From Nesterenkonia pannonica (GTDB lineage Bacteria > Actinomycetota > Actinomycetes > Actinomycetales > Micrococcaceae): 64,000 nucleotides of DNA. This document shows positions 11,568 to 21,376 of the stretch, piece after piece. Position 1 is the first letter of the stretch. Every line of letters begins with the position of its first letter. The stretch is taken from assembly GCF_019575955.1 (NCBI RefSeq), contig NZ_CP080575.1:2356001-2420000 (forward strand). Reading direction: 5' to 3'. The notes under the pieces are model-generated. The model was not told the DNA's origin. It did not search any database and was given only the letters and a program-made list of their open reading frames with translations. A program made the translations under genes and the position numbers.

Positions 11568-12351
11568 TTGGTGCGGCCCTCCGTGGCGGGGTCGGGTCTG
11601 TCTGGTCGGGTTCGGACACCGGCCTCCTCGGCAGCCGGAAGGGTCCACCGGCTCCAAGTCGGCCGGGTCGATGTACTGGTCCGGGTCCACGATGTGCACC
11701 GGTGCGGTCTCCGGGTGGGCCCAGGCGCTGCGGTCCCAGCTGCTGATGCCGAGGTGCCGCAGGCGCCAGAATTTGGCCCACAGCTGCCAGAGGTAGTCGA
11801 GGCATGTGATTCCATGCAGAACGCACGCTGCGACGAGTGCGGACTCTGCGACCACGGGCAGGATCTGACCCTCGAACACTTCAGCTTACACCAGGAGGCT
11901 GAGCGGGAAGGCCAGCATCAGGAACGCGGTGCGCACCTTGCCCAGGGGCGACACCTTCAGCTGAGGCGACCCCGGAAGAGTGCGAGCCCGACGACGAGCA
12001 GGACTGCGTCTGAGATCACGATGGTCCACAGGACCCACGACGGAACAACCCCGTACACCACGAGCGTGACGGCGATGATGATCATCGCCACCCGATCCGC
12101 CAGGGGTCCAGCCACAGACCGATCACGCTGACCTGATCCAGGATCCTGGCGAGGAAGCCGTCGACCCAGTCTGTGATCCCCAGGACGATCAGCGTCCAGA
12201 ACGCCGCCATGAACGCGTCGTTGTGCACGAATATGACGAAGACGGGGACGAGGAGGAAGCGCAGACACGTGATGATGTTCGGCGCAGTCCAGAACGTCTC
12301 ATGCACGGTGTTCTCGAAGCCGCTCCTGGCCCCCACCCCGATGCGTCTCAC
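11564..12351 (-). CDS. CDP-alcohol phosphatidyltransferase family protein
   Basis: Integral membrane enzyme, about 262 residues, that moves a phosphatidyl or phospho-alcohol group from a CDP-alcohol. The family motif D-G-x2-A-R-x8-G-x3-D-x3-D is read from DGFLARILDQ through GLWLDP to ADR. The C-terminus extends about 60 hydrophilic residues past the last membrane segment. Frame breaks near 12110, 11965 and 11640. TAA at about 11886 (hexamer 11884-11889) is a false stop where Pro-Ala is expected. Start GTG at 12351 sits 7 nt after TAGAAT, with no ribosome binding site. Forms an operon with the GT4 gene. Confidence 0.85.
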
Positions 12352-12358
12352 GGATTCA

Positions 12359-12364
12359 ATTCTA
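12359..12364 (-). promoter_or_regulatory. -10 box, leaderless start of phosphatidyltransferase operon
   Basis: TAGAAT on the minus strand ends 7 nt before GTG 12351. Confidence 0.55.
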
Positions 12365-12393
12365 CTCGGAGTCGACGCGGCTGCTCCGGGCGG

Positions 12394-13199
12394 TCAGCGC
12401 TTGACCAGTTCGCGCAGAAACACTGCACCAGCGGCCGTAGCCCCGCGGCCACGGAGAGCGGCTTCCACCGACCGGCCACAAATTCGCGGGCCTGATCGGA
12501 TCGCGCCGAGCGGGCTCCGCGCGAGGGTCGGGCTCCACGGGGCTCGAGGCAAGCTCGTCGTCAGCCTGCTTGCCCTTGGGCAGACGGGCCATGAACTGAT
12601 CCTGCAGCCCGGCGATGTGGTCACGACGCAGGGAGGTGCGACGCAGCAGCTCCGTGTAGTTCGGCTTCTCGGGCTCACCGGTGCCGGGAGTCTTCCGCTG
12701 CTCAGCGGCCTGGCGCTTCGCCTCAGCCTTGGCCTGGCGCTTCTGCTCATCCGCACGGTCCAGGCTCGCCGGGTCGAAGCTGGTGCCCTCACGCGCCACC
12801 CCAGATCGAGGCGGAATCCGCGGATGGCGTCCTCAGGCTTCAGGGGCATCGCGGCCTTCAGCTTGGCAAGTCCCACCAGCACGAAGATCAGTGCGATCAG
12901 CAGGAAGGCTCCGCCGACGATCAGCGCAGCGGCCCACATCTGGAAGATGAGGGACAGTCCGGCGATCGCGGCGACGATCAGCGCCACCACCAGGAAGGCG
13001 ACGAAGACCAGCCCGATGACCATCAGCGCAGCAGCCACACCGGCGGCGACGCCTTTGGCCTTCATCTGCGCAAGGGCCAGTCCGATCTCGTCATTGATCT
13101 GCTTGGGCCCTAGGCGCAGCAGAAGCTTCGCGACGTCGAGCGTCGAGGTCTTGACTTGCGCGGCGGCGCGACGTTCTCTGCCACGGTGGGTGCCTCCAT
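12394..13199 (-). CDS. Phage-holin-family/DUF1469-like membrane protein with C-terminal helical domain
   Basis: About 268 residues. The N-terminal 140 residues match the actinobacterial holin-family (YqjE-like) layout: TLDVAKLLLRLGPKQINDEIGLALAQMKAKG, then two hydrophobic hairpins (ALMVIGLVFVAFLVVALIVA and ALIVGGAFLLIALIFVLVG). The C-terminal half is charged, with ELLRRTSLRRDHIAGLQDQF resembling DUF3618, followed by RWKPLSVAA and a closing helix FLRELVKR. Start ATG at 13199 is the first good one. Breaks near 13150, 12800 and 12450. Function unknown; not likely a true phage gene, because no phage genes are nearby. Confidence 0.7.
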
Positions 13200-13280
13200 C
13201 CGGTGAGGGGCGAGCTGATCTTCTGCCCCAAACTATCACCACCCTCCCGCCGAAGCCTGGGCATCAGGGGAGGGCGGCAG

Positions 13281-14592
13281 CTACCACACGCGGCTGTCAG
13301 CAGACCGAATCAGTCGGGCGGGGTTGGCCAGCCCCACCAGCGAGCGCGCCTTCAGCCCGGCCCAGGTGCTTACCAGCGCTGCGAGCGCCCACAGCCACCC
13401 GGAGACGGACCCCGAAGCGATGCCGCCCAAGTAGGCGCCGATGTTGCAGCCCTCGGCCATGCGCGCGCCGATTCCCATAAGAATCCCGCCGAAGAAGGCA
13501 ACCCCTACGTGCCCCCAGCTGATGCTTTTGTTCAGAACCCAGGATCCGCTTACAGCTGCGGCAATCGCAGCCCTGATCATGATGCCGAAGTTCGTCAGTG
13601 AGTTCTGGTGGGACAGCACCGGATTCGCAAGCATCTCGGACCATCCGTCCTGCTGCCAGAAGTCCCACGTCTCCGGCTGCATGCCGAACAGCTGAAGGAA
13701 CTTGGCTCCCCAGAGCGCCAGGGCATTGGTGATGCCCCAGATGCCGCCGGACACCCACATCACCGCACCCCGAGACCGGCCAGCGTCAGAGCCCCGACCC
13801 ACATGGGCCACGAGCCGCGCAGGGCGCGGGCCCAGCCGCGCGTCGTCGGAGGAACCCCGCCGGGGGCGGATTGCGGCGCGCCTGAACCGCCTTCGAGACA
13901 GCGACGATCACCAGCAGAGCTGCGATGGTCACGACCCATCCGCCCACATGGCCTACATGGTCGGACAGCAGCACGGGGTCCATGCCCGGAAGATTCCGCA
14001 CCAGGGGAAGAACCATGGTGCCGTGAAGATCACCGAGTAGGCTGATGAACCCCAGCAGCGTCGGCACCACGGTGGACTGGCCGGAGCCGACCGCGAAAAG
14101 CGTGCCGGAGGCGCATCCGCCGCCGAGCTGCATCCCTATGCCGAAGATGAACGCGCCGATGAGCAGTCCCACTCCGATCGTTCCGCTGTAGGAGTCGGCT
14201 CGTTGCCGAACGCCGACCAGCCGGTCACGAACAGCAGCATGAAGATCGTCGCCGTCGTGCCCAGGAGCAGCGCATGGTTGCGGACGCCCTGGCCGTTGCC
14301 CACGGCCACCAGCCGCCTCCACGCAGAGGTGAAGCCGAAGCGGGAGTGGAAGAGCGCAATTCCGAGACCGAGCCCCAGCACCAGAAGCACGGCGAAGTAC
14401 ACGCCCCGCTCAGCGCCTTCGCGCAGTGCGTTGGAGAAGAAGACCCAGGCCAGCAGGCTTAGGCAGCAAGCAGAAGGAACACTGAGATTCTGCGGGCCTG
14501 GGGCGACTGTGCGGGGTCGGGGACGGGAGGCGCCGCACATGTGGGGCCGGTTGGAAGATCGAGGAGTCGATCCGGGTTCTGTTGGTCGGCAT
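13281..14592 (-). CDS. YeeE/YedE family transporter (sulfur compound uptake, putative)
   Basis: About 437 residues of YeeE/YedE type, predicted to have a dozen or so membrane segments. Two family cysteine motifs are visible: QLGGGCASGTLF in the first half and MAEGCNIGAYLGG in the second. The family takes up thiosulfate or related sulfur species. Hexamers at 13368-13373 and 13548-13553 make Val-Ser where Ala-Gly fits, and a GCTTAG at about 14458 alters the first TM. Frame breaks near 14490, 14200 and 13800. Start ATG at 14592 has AAGGAG 14 nt upstream. The gene stands alone, with no TusA or sulfurtransferase beside it. Confidence 0.82.
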
Positions 14593-14758
14593 AGCGGGGA
14601 GGAAGCTCCTTCGTGGAACGAGCGGTGAGGGAGGGGGTCGCGGCGCAGCGCTGCGGCAGGCCACAGAACAGTAGGGCACTGCGCTCTCCGCGTCGAGAGC
14701 CGCCGTCATACGCATTCACATGCCTACGCCTCACGGGAGAGCCGCATCCCCGAGTACC

Positions 14759-15271
14759 ATGGATTTCAGGAGTCGGAAGGCCGACTCAGCCGATCAGCGA
14801 TGCGACAGGAAGCGAGCGCCCGTGGGCCCGGACTACGACCTCGACGAGCTGTACGCGAACACCTACACCGAAGAGGATCGGCTCGCTCACCGGAACCGCC
14901 CGATCAGCGGCAAGCGATTCGTCATCGCGTGGGCAGCGGCCGTGGTGGGCGGCTTGGTCGGTGCCCAGCGCTGGTACCTGGGGCTGTTCGCCACGGCTGC
15001 CGTGAAGACTATGCTCTTCGGCCTGGCACTGATGCTCTTCGCAGTGGACCAGATAGGGCCAGCGCTCGCCGCGATGTCGATCACCGGCGCCTGGACCATC
15101 ATTGACCTGTTCCTTCTCCTGTCAGGCACCATGAGAGACAGAAGAGATCATGAGCTGGCTTACTATGAGAGGTGGGCCGGGCCGTGCGCAGCCGTCACCG
15201 TCCTGCTCTTCGCGGGAATGCTGGTGGTGGCACTGGTCATGGGCACAAGTTCAGGCGTCGCCGGGAGTTAG
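14759..15271 (+). CDS. TM2 domain-containing membrane protein
   Basis: An intact 170-residue frame. A charged N-terminus of about 55 residues is followed by the TM2 pattern: FVIAWAAAVVGGLVGAQRWYLG (the GxxGxHRFYLG-like motif), a second hydrophobic stretch with AVDQIGPALAAM, WTIIDLFLLL, and then a third C-terminal membrane segment (AAVTVLLFAGMLVVALVMG). Function unknown; TM2 proteins are small membrane proteins of mostly unknown role. TACCAT overlaps the ATG, so a later GTG at about 14821 is also possible. No operon partner. Confidence 0.78.
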   Translation: MDFRSRKADSADQRCDRKRAPVGPDYDLDELYANTYTEEDRLAHRNRPISGKRFVIAWAAAVVGGLVGAQRWYLGLFATAAVKTMLFGLALMLFAVDQIGPALAAMSITGAWTIIDLFLLLSGTMRDRRDHELAYYERWAGPCAAVTVLLFAGMLVVALVMGTSSGVAGS

Positions 15272-15313
15272 CCCAGCGCTTCCCACCCTCCGCGCGAGGA
15301 CTCCGCTCAGCGG

Positions 15314-16143
15314 CTAGTCGTCGTCGATCTGGCCAGCGGGCGTCTTCTTCTCGGCTTGGAAGTCCTGCTCCTTGCGCCCATAGGCCCAGTAGGCAGAGAT
15401 CGAGAGCTCCTTGCGGCTGAGGCCCCGCTCCTTCACCAGATGGCGACGGATCTCCTTCATCTGGGCCCGTTCGCCGTGCACGAAGGCCTGCACGTCTCCC
15501 GGCGGCAGCTCGGTGCGACGGATCTCATCGGCCAGGACCGTCGTCTCCGGCGTGAAGTCAGCACCACGATACAGCCACCTCACCTCGACTCCGGCCGGCG
15601 CGTCGATCTGCTGACGCTCCTCCTCGCTTCGCACTTCGACCAGTACGAGGCCTGAGGCATCCAGCGACATCGACTCGACGGATCGTGCGATCGCTTGCAG
15701 TGCGGCCTCATCGCTTACGAGCAGATGCCAGTCCGCGTCCGGCCTCGGAGAATATCCGGATCCGGGGCCGAAGAAGCTGATCGGGTCGCCCGGCTGAGCA
15801 CGCTCAGCCCATGGGCCCGCGAGGCCTTCGTCGCCGTGGGTGACGAAGTCCACCCAGATCTGCTCCGCCTCGCGGTCGATGTGGCGGATGGTGTACGTGC
15901 GCGTCGTCGGCATCTGATGCTTGGGCAGCCGGTCCCGCAGGGCCTCCATGTCGAACGGGGCTCCAGGCCGAGCGAGGGGTCGGCGAAGAGGAGCTTGATG
16001 TATTGGTCGGTGTCCTCTTTGAACTCGATGGCGCGGAAATCCTGCCCGCCGAGGACAAGGCGGACCATATGAGGGCTGAGCTGCTCGCGGCTGACCACGT
16101 GGAGCAGAGTCTGGCGGCGAATCTTGCGCGGCTTGTCCGACAT
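15314..16143 (-). CDS. Siderophore-interacting protein (FAD-binding ferric-siderophore reductase)
   Basis: About 276 residues. SIP/ViuB family enzymes reduce ferric siderophores in the cytoplasm. The FAD motif RTYTIRHID near residue 85, the GDPISFFGP loop, and LLAGDEAAL (read after restoring GCCGGC at 15713-15718) are visible, followed by the NAD(P)H-binding domain with VEVRWLYRG, VQAFVHGERAQMKEIRRHL and SISAYWAYGRKEQDF. Frame break near 15960. ATG at 16143 lies 6 nt after TAGGGT, so the transcript is probably leaderless. Function fits with the iron importer elsewhere in the window, but no iron box is seen here. Confidence 0.9.
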
Positions 16144-16149
16144 AAGGTC

Positions 16150-16155
16150 ACCCTA
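16150..16155 (-). promoter_or_regulatory. -10 box, leaderless siderophore-interacting protein
   Basis: TAGGGT on the minus strand ends 6 nt before ATG 16143. Confidence 0.5.
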
Positions 16156-16204
16156 ACCGCGATCGCTCGAACCAGCACGGGGCGAACCTGTCTGCGGCCC
16201 CCGC

Positions 16205-16667
16205 GTGGACCCCTTCTCGGTGCTCGAGGAGATGCTGTCCGCGCGACGCGGCCCACTGAGCCAGGAGGTCCAGCGCACCTCCGGGTTCATCCCTGCCCTC
16301 GATGCCCGCCGCGTGGAGGACGACCTCGTCCTCGCCGCAGACCTGCCGGGCATGGACGCTGAGTCCGACGTGACCGTCGAGCTCTCCGGCCGGAACCTCA
16401 CGATCTCCGGGGAACGTCGCTCCGCCCATGAGGCGGACGGTCTGCGCGAGATTCGCTACGGCACCTTCTCACGCACGGTGAGCCTTCCGTCCGACGTCGA
16501 CCAGGACTCCATCAGCGCTTACTTATGAGAACGGAGTGCTGACGGTCCGGGTGCCGGGCGTCTACGCCGAGGACAGGCCCCGCAGGATCCGGATCAGCAC
16601 CGGCGGCTCAGGCGCCGACGGCGTCGAGCGGAACCAGGAGAAGGACCACACGCGGATCGACGCCTGA
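16205..16667 (+). CDS. Hsp20/alpha-crystallin family small heat-shock protein
   Basis: About 153 residues. The N-terminal arm DPFSVLEEMLSAR leads to an alpha-crystallin domain: VEDDLVLAADLPGMDAESDVTVELSGRNLTISGER, RYGTFSRTVSLPSDVD, then YENGVLTVRVPGV. The C-terminus has a charged tail with RIRIS in place of the I-x-I motif. Holdase chaperone. At 16517-16523 the sequence GCTTACT, with an extra T, interrupts ISAG-YENGVL and would truncate the protein at residue 107. Start GTG at 16205 is the only in-frame candidate. A strong bidirectional terminator follows. Confidence 0.85.
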
Positions 16668-16681
16668 CAGGTCCTTCCCGA

Positions 16682-16715
16682 CTGACGGGCCGCTCCTCAC
16701 GGGGCGGCCCGTCAG
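16682..16715. terminator. Bidirectional terminator between hsp20 and purU
   Basis: CTGACGGGCCGC (16682-16693) and GCGGCCCGTCAG (16704-16715) form a perfect 12-bp stem with a 10-nt loop between convergent genes. Confidence 0.85.
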
Positions 16716-16719
16716 CTCA

Positions 16720-17580
16720 TCAGAACACGACGGTGGTCCTCCCGTGGCGCAGGACCCTGTCCTGGCAGTGCCACTTCACCGCACGGGAGAGCACTGCACG
16801 CTCGACATCGGCGCCGTACCGGGTCAGCTGGGCTACGTCGTCCGCGTGGGAGACGCGAATGACGTCCTGCTCGATGATGGGACCCTCGTCGAGGTCTTCG
16901 GTGACGTAGTGGGCCGTGGCGCCGATGAGCTTCACGCCGCGGTCCTTCGCCTTCTGATACGGGCCCGCGCCGATGAAGGCTTGCAGGAAGCTGTGGTGAA
17001 TGTTGATGACGGGCGCGCCCACCGCATCCAAGAACTCCGGGGACAGAATCTGCATATAGCGGGCCAGAACCACGAGGTCCACGTTTCCTCCGAGCAGCTC
17101 CAGGTGCTTCGACTCCGCCTCGGCCTTGACGCCGGAGTGGCGGGCACGTGGAAGAACGGGATCCCGAAGGTGCGCACGTCCTCGGCGAGATCCGGGTGAT
17201 TGGAGACGACCATGGCGATGTCCATGGGCAGCTCACCCCGCCGATGCCTCCACAGCAGGTCAAGAAGGCAGTGGTCGGTCTTGGAGGCGAAGATCGCCAC
17301 TCGCTTGCGGCGCGCAGTGTCGTGGAGCGACCACTCCATGCCGAACCGGTTCGCAAGCCGCTCCTGGATCGCCTGCTCCAGCTGCGGGCGCACCGCAGCG
17401 AGGCCGGGGAGACGGAAGACTGTCCGCTGGAAGAAGCGTCCCCTCGGGGTCAGTTGAGTACTGGTCCAAGGTGATGATGTTCCCGCCCAGATCGGCGATG
17501 GTCTGCGAGACCGCGGCGACGATGCCGGGCTGGTCCGGGCAGGAGATGATGAGGCGTGCGATGTCGGCGGAGTCTGTCAC
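16720..17580 (-). CDS. purU: Formyltetrahydrofolate deformylase
   Basis: About 287 residues. Hydrolyses 10-formyl-THF to formate and THF, balancing one-carbon pools and feeding PurT. N-terminal ACT domain: [26 protein letters not shown]. Catalytic formyltransferase-like domain: [54 protein letters not shown], the active-site [20 protein letters not shown] and [20 protein letters not shown] (Asp). Breaks near 17430 and 17140. GTG at 17580 lies 8 nt after TAGGAT, with no ribosome binding site. No folate neighbours. Confidence 0.93.
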
Positions 17581-17588
17581 AGCGCTCC

Positions 17589-17594
17589 ATCCTA
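17589..17594 (-). promoter_or_regulatory. -10 box, leaderless purU
   Basis: TAGGAT on the minus strand ends 8 nt before GTG 17580. Confidence 0.45.
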
Positions 17595-17653
17595 GTATTC
17601 GGGCCTGGGCTTACGCCCCTGCAGTGAGCCGACGATTCCCCACCAGACGACAA

Positions 17654-17683
17654 GAGGCCCCCGCCGATCACGACGGAGGCCTC
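17654..17683 (-). terminator. Hairpin downstream of tRNA-Asn
   Basis: GAGGCC (17654-17659) and GGCCTC (17678-17683) bracket a further CCG/CGG pairing. It lies 12 bp past the tRNA 3' end. Confidence 0.55.
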
Positions 17684-17695
17684 CTAGAGAACTCG

Positions 17696-17767
17696 CTCCC
17701 CAGCTGGATTCGAACCAGCAACCGCCTCGATTAACAGTCGAGTGCTCTGCCGTTGAGCTATGGAGGA
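17696..17767 (-). tRNA. tRNA-Asn (anticodon GTT), acceptor stem one base short
   Basis: Minus-strand cloverleaf: 5' TCCTCCA, D-arm GCTCAACGGCAGAGC, anticodon loop CTGTTAA, T-arm GCTGGTTCGAATCCAGC. The 3' acceptor strand reads TGGGGA where TGGGGGA is needed to pair with TCCTCCA. One G of a G5 run is missing, the same kind of defect as in the protein genes. CCA is not encoded. Confidence 0.93.
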
Positions 17768-17839
17768 ATGGGACTTAGAAATCTTAGCAGGAACGACGCA
17801 TCGGCGCGAAATCGATCGATCCATCGCGAAGTCCCCTCA

Positions 17840-17845
17840 TAGGAT
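17840..17845 (+). promoter_or_regulatory. -10 box, leaderless LOG gene
   Basis: TAGGAT ends 7 nt before GTG 17853, the same layout as the dapD promoter at 22623. Confidence 0.55.
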
Positions 17846-17852
17846 GAGAGGC

Positions 17853-18431
17853 GTGGCTGAACTGAACCGTCTCACCGTATTCACCGGCAGCGCCTCCGGA
17901 GCCGATCTGGCCTACCAGCGCGAGACCCGTCGGCTGGGCGCGGCGCTGGCCGAGGCCGACGTCGAGGTCGTCTACGGCGGGGGCAAGGTGGGACTGATGG
18001 GCCAGATCGCCGATTCGACCCTGGAGGCCGCATGGACGTGTCACCGGTGTGATCCCGGAGGTGCTGGTGAGCCGAGAGGTCGCACACCGAGGGCTCACCG
18101 AGCTGGAGATCGTCGAGGACATGCACGCCCGCAAGGCCCGCATGGCGGAGCTCGGAGACGCGTTCGTCACCCTTCCCGGCGGGATGGGAACCCTGGAGGA
18201 GCTCTTCGAAGCCTGACCTGGCAGTACCTGGGGCTGCACACCAAACCTGTGGCCCTCTACGGCACCAAGAGGTTCTGGGACCCGCTGGTGGAGATGATCG
18301 ACCACCAGGTTGCCGAGGGCTTCATCGCCGAATGGCGGCGCGACGCCCTCGTCGTCGCCGACACCCCAGACGAGCTCATCTCCACGCTGCGGGCGTGGAC
18401 CTCAGCGACTATGAGCCGCGCTCATGAGTGA
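17853..18431 (+). CDS. LOG family protein (TIGR00730-type nucleotide phosphoribohydrolase)
   Basis: About 192 residues of the LOG (Lonely Guy) family, which releases free base from nucleoside 5'-monophosphates, classically cytokinin ribotides. Motifs: [58 protein letters not shown] (with PGGxGTxxE). Breaks near 18035 and 18212 hide the catalytic motif in different frames. GTG 17853 is preferred because TAGGAT ends 7 nt upstream; ATG 17844 lies inside that box. Annotated lysine decarboxylase in older databases, which is not supported by the motif. Confidence 0.9.
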   Translation: MAELNRLTVFTGSASGADLAYQRETRRLGAALAEADVEVVYGGGKVGLMGQIADSTLEAAWTCHRCDPGGAGEPRGRTPRAHRAGDRRGHARPQGPHGGARRRVRHPSRRDGNPGGALRSLTWQYLGLHTKPVALYGTKRFWDPLVEMIDHQVAEGFIAEWRRDALVVADTPDELISTLRAWTSATMSRAHE

Positions 18432-18444
18432 GCAGGCCTGAGCC

Positions 18445-19155
18445 TCAGCGCTTCTGGGCGACGGGGCGGATGACCAGCTCCTCAACCGTCGACGCCGGAT
18501 CGAGGTCCACCGCGGTGCGGACTGTCTCAGCGATCGACTGCGGCGAGACATAGATGCTGCCGTCGTAGTCGGTGCTGCCCGACTGCTGCTGCAGAGCCGC
18601 CTGCATGTCCGTGTCCACCCGGCCGGGGTGGATGGAGGTGACCCGCACCTGGCCGCGCTCCTCCTCCCGCAGCGAATCGGTGAAGGCCCGCAGGGCGAAC
18701 TTGCTGCCGGAGTACATCGCACTGTTGACCCGAGCCACAAAGCCTGAGCCCGAATTGATCGACACCACCTGACCGTGTGAGGCCCTCAGCAGCGGCAGAG
18801 CTGCGCGCGTGAGCTCCGCCACGGCAAACAGGTTCACGCTGAACATGCGCTGCCACTCCTCTGCCGATGCTTCGGCCACCGGCTGCAGCCAGGCCACACC
18901 GGCGCTGTGGACCAGGACATCCAGGCGAGTCAGATTCAGCTGCGCGAACGCATCCGCGATCGAACCGACGTCGCTCAGATCCGCCGTCCAGCCGGAGGCA
19001 TCGAACCCTGCCCGGGTCAGCTCCTCCGCGGCGCTCCGCACCCGCTCGGCATCGGAGCCTCCGACGATGATGCGGTGATCACGGCCCAGATCCGCCGCGA
19101 TGGCACGGCCGATGCCGCGTGTTCCGCCGGTGATGAGAGCAACCTTGTCAGCCAT
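18445..19155 (-). CDS. SDR family oxidoreductase
   Basis: An intact 236-residue classical short-chain dehydrogenase. Cofactor motif TGGTRGIG at residues 9-16, D-x3 and S-A-G in VLVHSAG (NNAG equivalent), Ser in INSGSGF, catalytic YSGSK (Y-x3-K), and PGRVDTDM after the active site. This is one of the few genes here with no indel. Substrate unknown; acts in the cytoplasm with NAD(P)H. ATG at 19155 lies 6 nt after TAGGGT, suggesting a leaderless mRNA. It stands alone, downstream of the convergent LOG gene. Confidence 0.92.
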   Translation of the reverse strand: MADKVALITGGTRGIGRAIAADLGRDHRIIVGGSDAERVRSAAEELTRAGFDASGWTADLSDVGSIADAFAQLNLTRLDVLVHSAGVAWLQPVAEASAEEWQRMFSVNLFAVAELTRAALPLLRASHGQVVSINSGSGFVARVNSAMYSGSKFALRAFTDSLREEERGQVRVTSIHPGRVDTDMQAALQQQSGSTDYDGSIYVSPQSIAETVRTAVDLDPASTVEELVIRPVAQKR

Positions 19156-19161
19156 AGGCCC

Positions 19162-19167
19162 ACCCTA
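19162..19167 (-). promoter_or_regulatory. -10 box, leaderless SDR gene
   Basis: TAGGGT on the minus strand ends 6 nt before ATG 19155. Confidence 0.5.
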
Positions 19168-19181
19168 GACGACCGGTCGGG

Positions 19182-21340
19182 TCATGCGGGAGCGGCAGCG
19201 GCACGTGCGGGAGACTCCTCGTCGGCTTCGCCCGACCCGCCGCCCCGACGACGACGGACCGCCTGCGAGGCGACTGCCACCCCGAAGACGACCATGCCGG
19301 CGACGGAGATCAGCATGTCCGGATACACGAGCAGGACGCCGCCGACCATCAGCAGCACACGCTCGATCACCACAGCACGCATCAGGAGGTACCCGCCCAG
19401 GCCTGACGCGAGACCGACGAGCCTGAGGATCGTCATGGCCAGGTACCTCAGCGTCTCATCCCACGTTCCCTGGAGAAGCAGCGCTTACTGAAGAATGAAG
19501 GCATACGGGATGATGAACCCCGCAAATGCGATCTTCAGCGCCGTCACGCTTACGGGCCATCGGATTCGCGTGAGCGATGCCCGCGCTTACGTAGGCGGCC
19601 AGACAGACGGGCGGCGTGATGTCAGCCAGAATTCCGAAGAAGAAGACGAACATGTGCGCAGCGATCATCGGCACATCGAAGTTCGAGTACAGGATGGGTG
19701 CGGCCACCGTGGCGGTCACCACGTAGTTCGCTGTGGTCGGAAGGCCCATGCCCAGCACGATGCAGGCGATCATCACGAAGAACAGCACGAGCAGGAAGTT
19801 CCCGCCTGCGATCTGAATCAGCCCCGATCCGAGCTGGCTGCCCAACCCTGTCGACGTCACGGTTCCGGCCACAATGCTTACCGTAGCACATGCTGCGATG
19901 ACCGGCAGGGCCGTCCGGGCGCCGGCGATGAACATCTCGATCACTGCGTGAAGCAGAGCCAGGAGCAGCTTGCCCGTCTCCACGACGGGGCTCCGGCCCT
20001 CCTGAGATGCCTGCGCGATCACCGGGATGAAGTTCTGGAATGTGGCCCGGATCAGGCCGATCGCCAGCGCTGTGCCGATGCCGAAGAGCGCGGCACGCAT
20101 GGCGCTCATGCCTGAGAGCAGGGTTGCGATGATCACCACCAGCGGCAGCAGCATATCCATTCGGAGCAGCAGGGATCGCCAGGCCGGAAGCTCAGAGGGA
20201 TCCATACCTTGAGCCCGTTGCGCTTGGCCTCGAAGTGGATGGAGAGCAGGGCGCCGAGGAAGTACAGACCTGCGGGAATGATGGCGATGACGATCAGCCT
20301 GTTGTACTCCACCTCGGCCACGTTCTGAGCCATGATGAAGGCTGCGGCTCCCATGATCGGCGGCATCAGCTGACCGCCGGTGGACGCGGTGGCTTCCGTC
20401 GCGGCCGCCACATGCGGCTTGAAGCCTACTTTCTTCATGATGGGGATCGTGAAGGAGCCCGAGGCGACCGTGTTCGCCACGGATGACCCAGAGATCATGC
20501 CCTGCAGCCCCGAGGCGCCCACCGCAGCCTTGGCCGGGCCGCCTGAGTATTTGCTTACCGCGCGGAAGGCCAGGTCGTTGAAGAACTGTCCGATGTTGGT
20601 GCGCATCAGCACCACGGCGAAGAACAGGAACAGGAAGATGAAGTTCGCTGAGACTTGGATCGGAGTGCCGAAGATCCTGGCCGGAGCTGAGGAAGAGATT
20701 GGTTCCCACCTCTGTCCAGTCCTGACCTCGATGCGCGAACATCGGCAGGTTATCCCCGTAGACGGCGTAGACCAGAGCCAGGCCCGCGATGATCACGATC
20801 GGCAGACCGACGCAGCGGCGTGTGGCTTCGAGGACCAGGGCAACGCCGATCAGCGCCACCATGATGTCCTGGTCCTCGAAGCCGACCAGCTGAACTCGGT
20901 TGGAGACCAGGTGGTCATAGTTGAAGAAGATGTAGGTGCTGCAGTAGACCGAGGCGCCCGCCAGGATGATGTCGTACCAGGGCACCCCGCGGTGGCGCCC
21001 CACAACCAGGCTCAGCGCTGGGCTGCTGCTCTCCGGGTGTGCAGAAGCCGCTTAGAGGCTGGGTAGAGCAGGAAGATCAGAGCAAGGGCCCCTGCCACAT
21101 GCAGGGACCCATGCATCCATGTGTTGTACGGGCGGTAGAACGCCGAGAAGAGGTGGTACGCGGTGAAGACCACCGCGATTCCCTGACGAGCCACCCCCAC
21201 CAGCCGAGCTCCGTACGGAACCGGCTGGAAATGTCATGCTCGCGCAGGATGTCTTCGGCGCTCTCCTCAGCAGCAGCCCCGGGCTTGACGTCCTCAGGGA
21301 ACGCTCCGGCCCGGGGCTGCTCTGCCGCGGTTCTATTCAC
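19182..21340 (-). CDS. TRAP transporter fused permease (TAXI-associated, DctQ/DctM fusion type)
   Basis: About 719 residues. N-terminal small-subunit-like region with VFTAYHLFSAFYRPY, then the large 12-TM unit: YDIILAGASVYCSTYIFFNYD, FRAAGKYSGGPAKAAV, SGLQGMISGSSVANTVASGSFTIPIMKK, ASTGGQLMPPIMGAAAFIMA, ACATAGIVAGTVTSTGLG, ADITPPVCLAAY and the closing segment ILQPALLLQGTW. The apparent stop at about 19485 is a false TAA within hexamer 19483-19488; Pro-Ala restores the family motif and carries the frame to 19182. Other hexamers at 19547, 19585, 19876, 20553 fit Ala-Gly. Start GTG at 21340. Imports an organic solute with Na+ or H+. Confidence 0.9.
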
Positions 21341-21376
21341 AGCGGTGCCGCTCAGTCAGAGTTGGGGAGCCTCGAC

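Noticed and set aside
12394-13199. Phage holin gene
   Set aside because: The holin-family label comes from the YqjE-like fold. There are no lysis or structural phage genes nearby, and the C-terminal domain is typical of actinobacterial housekeeping membrane proteins.
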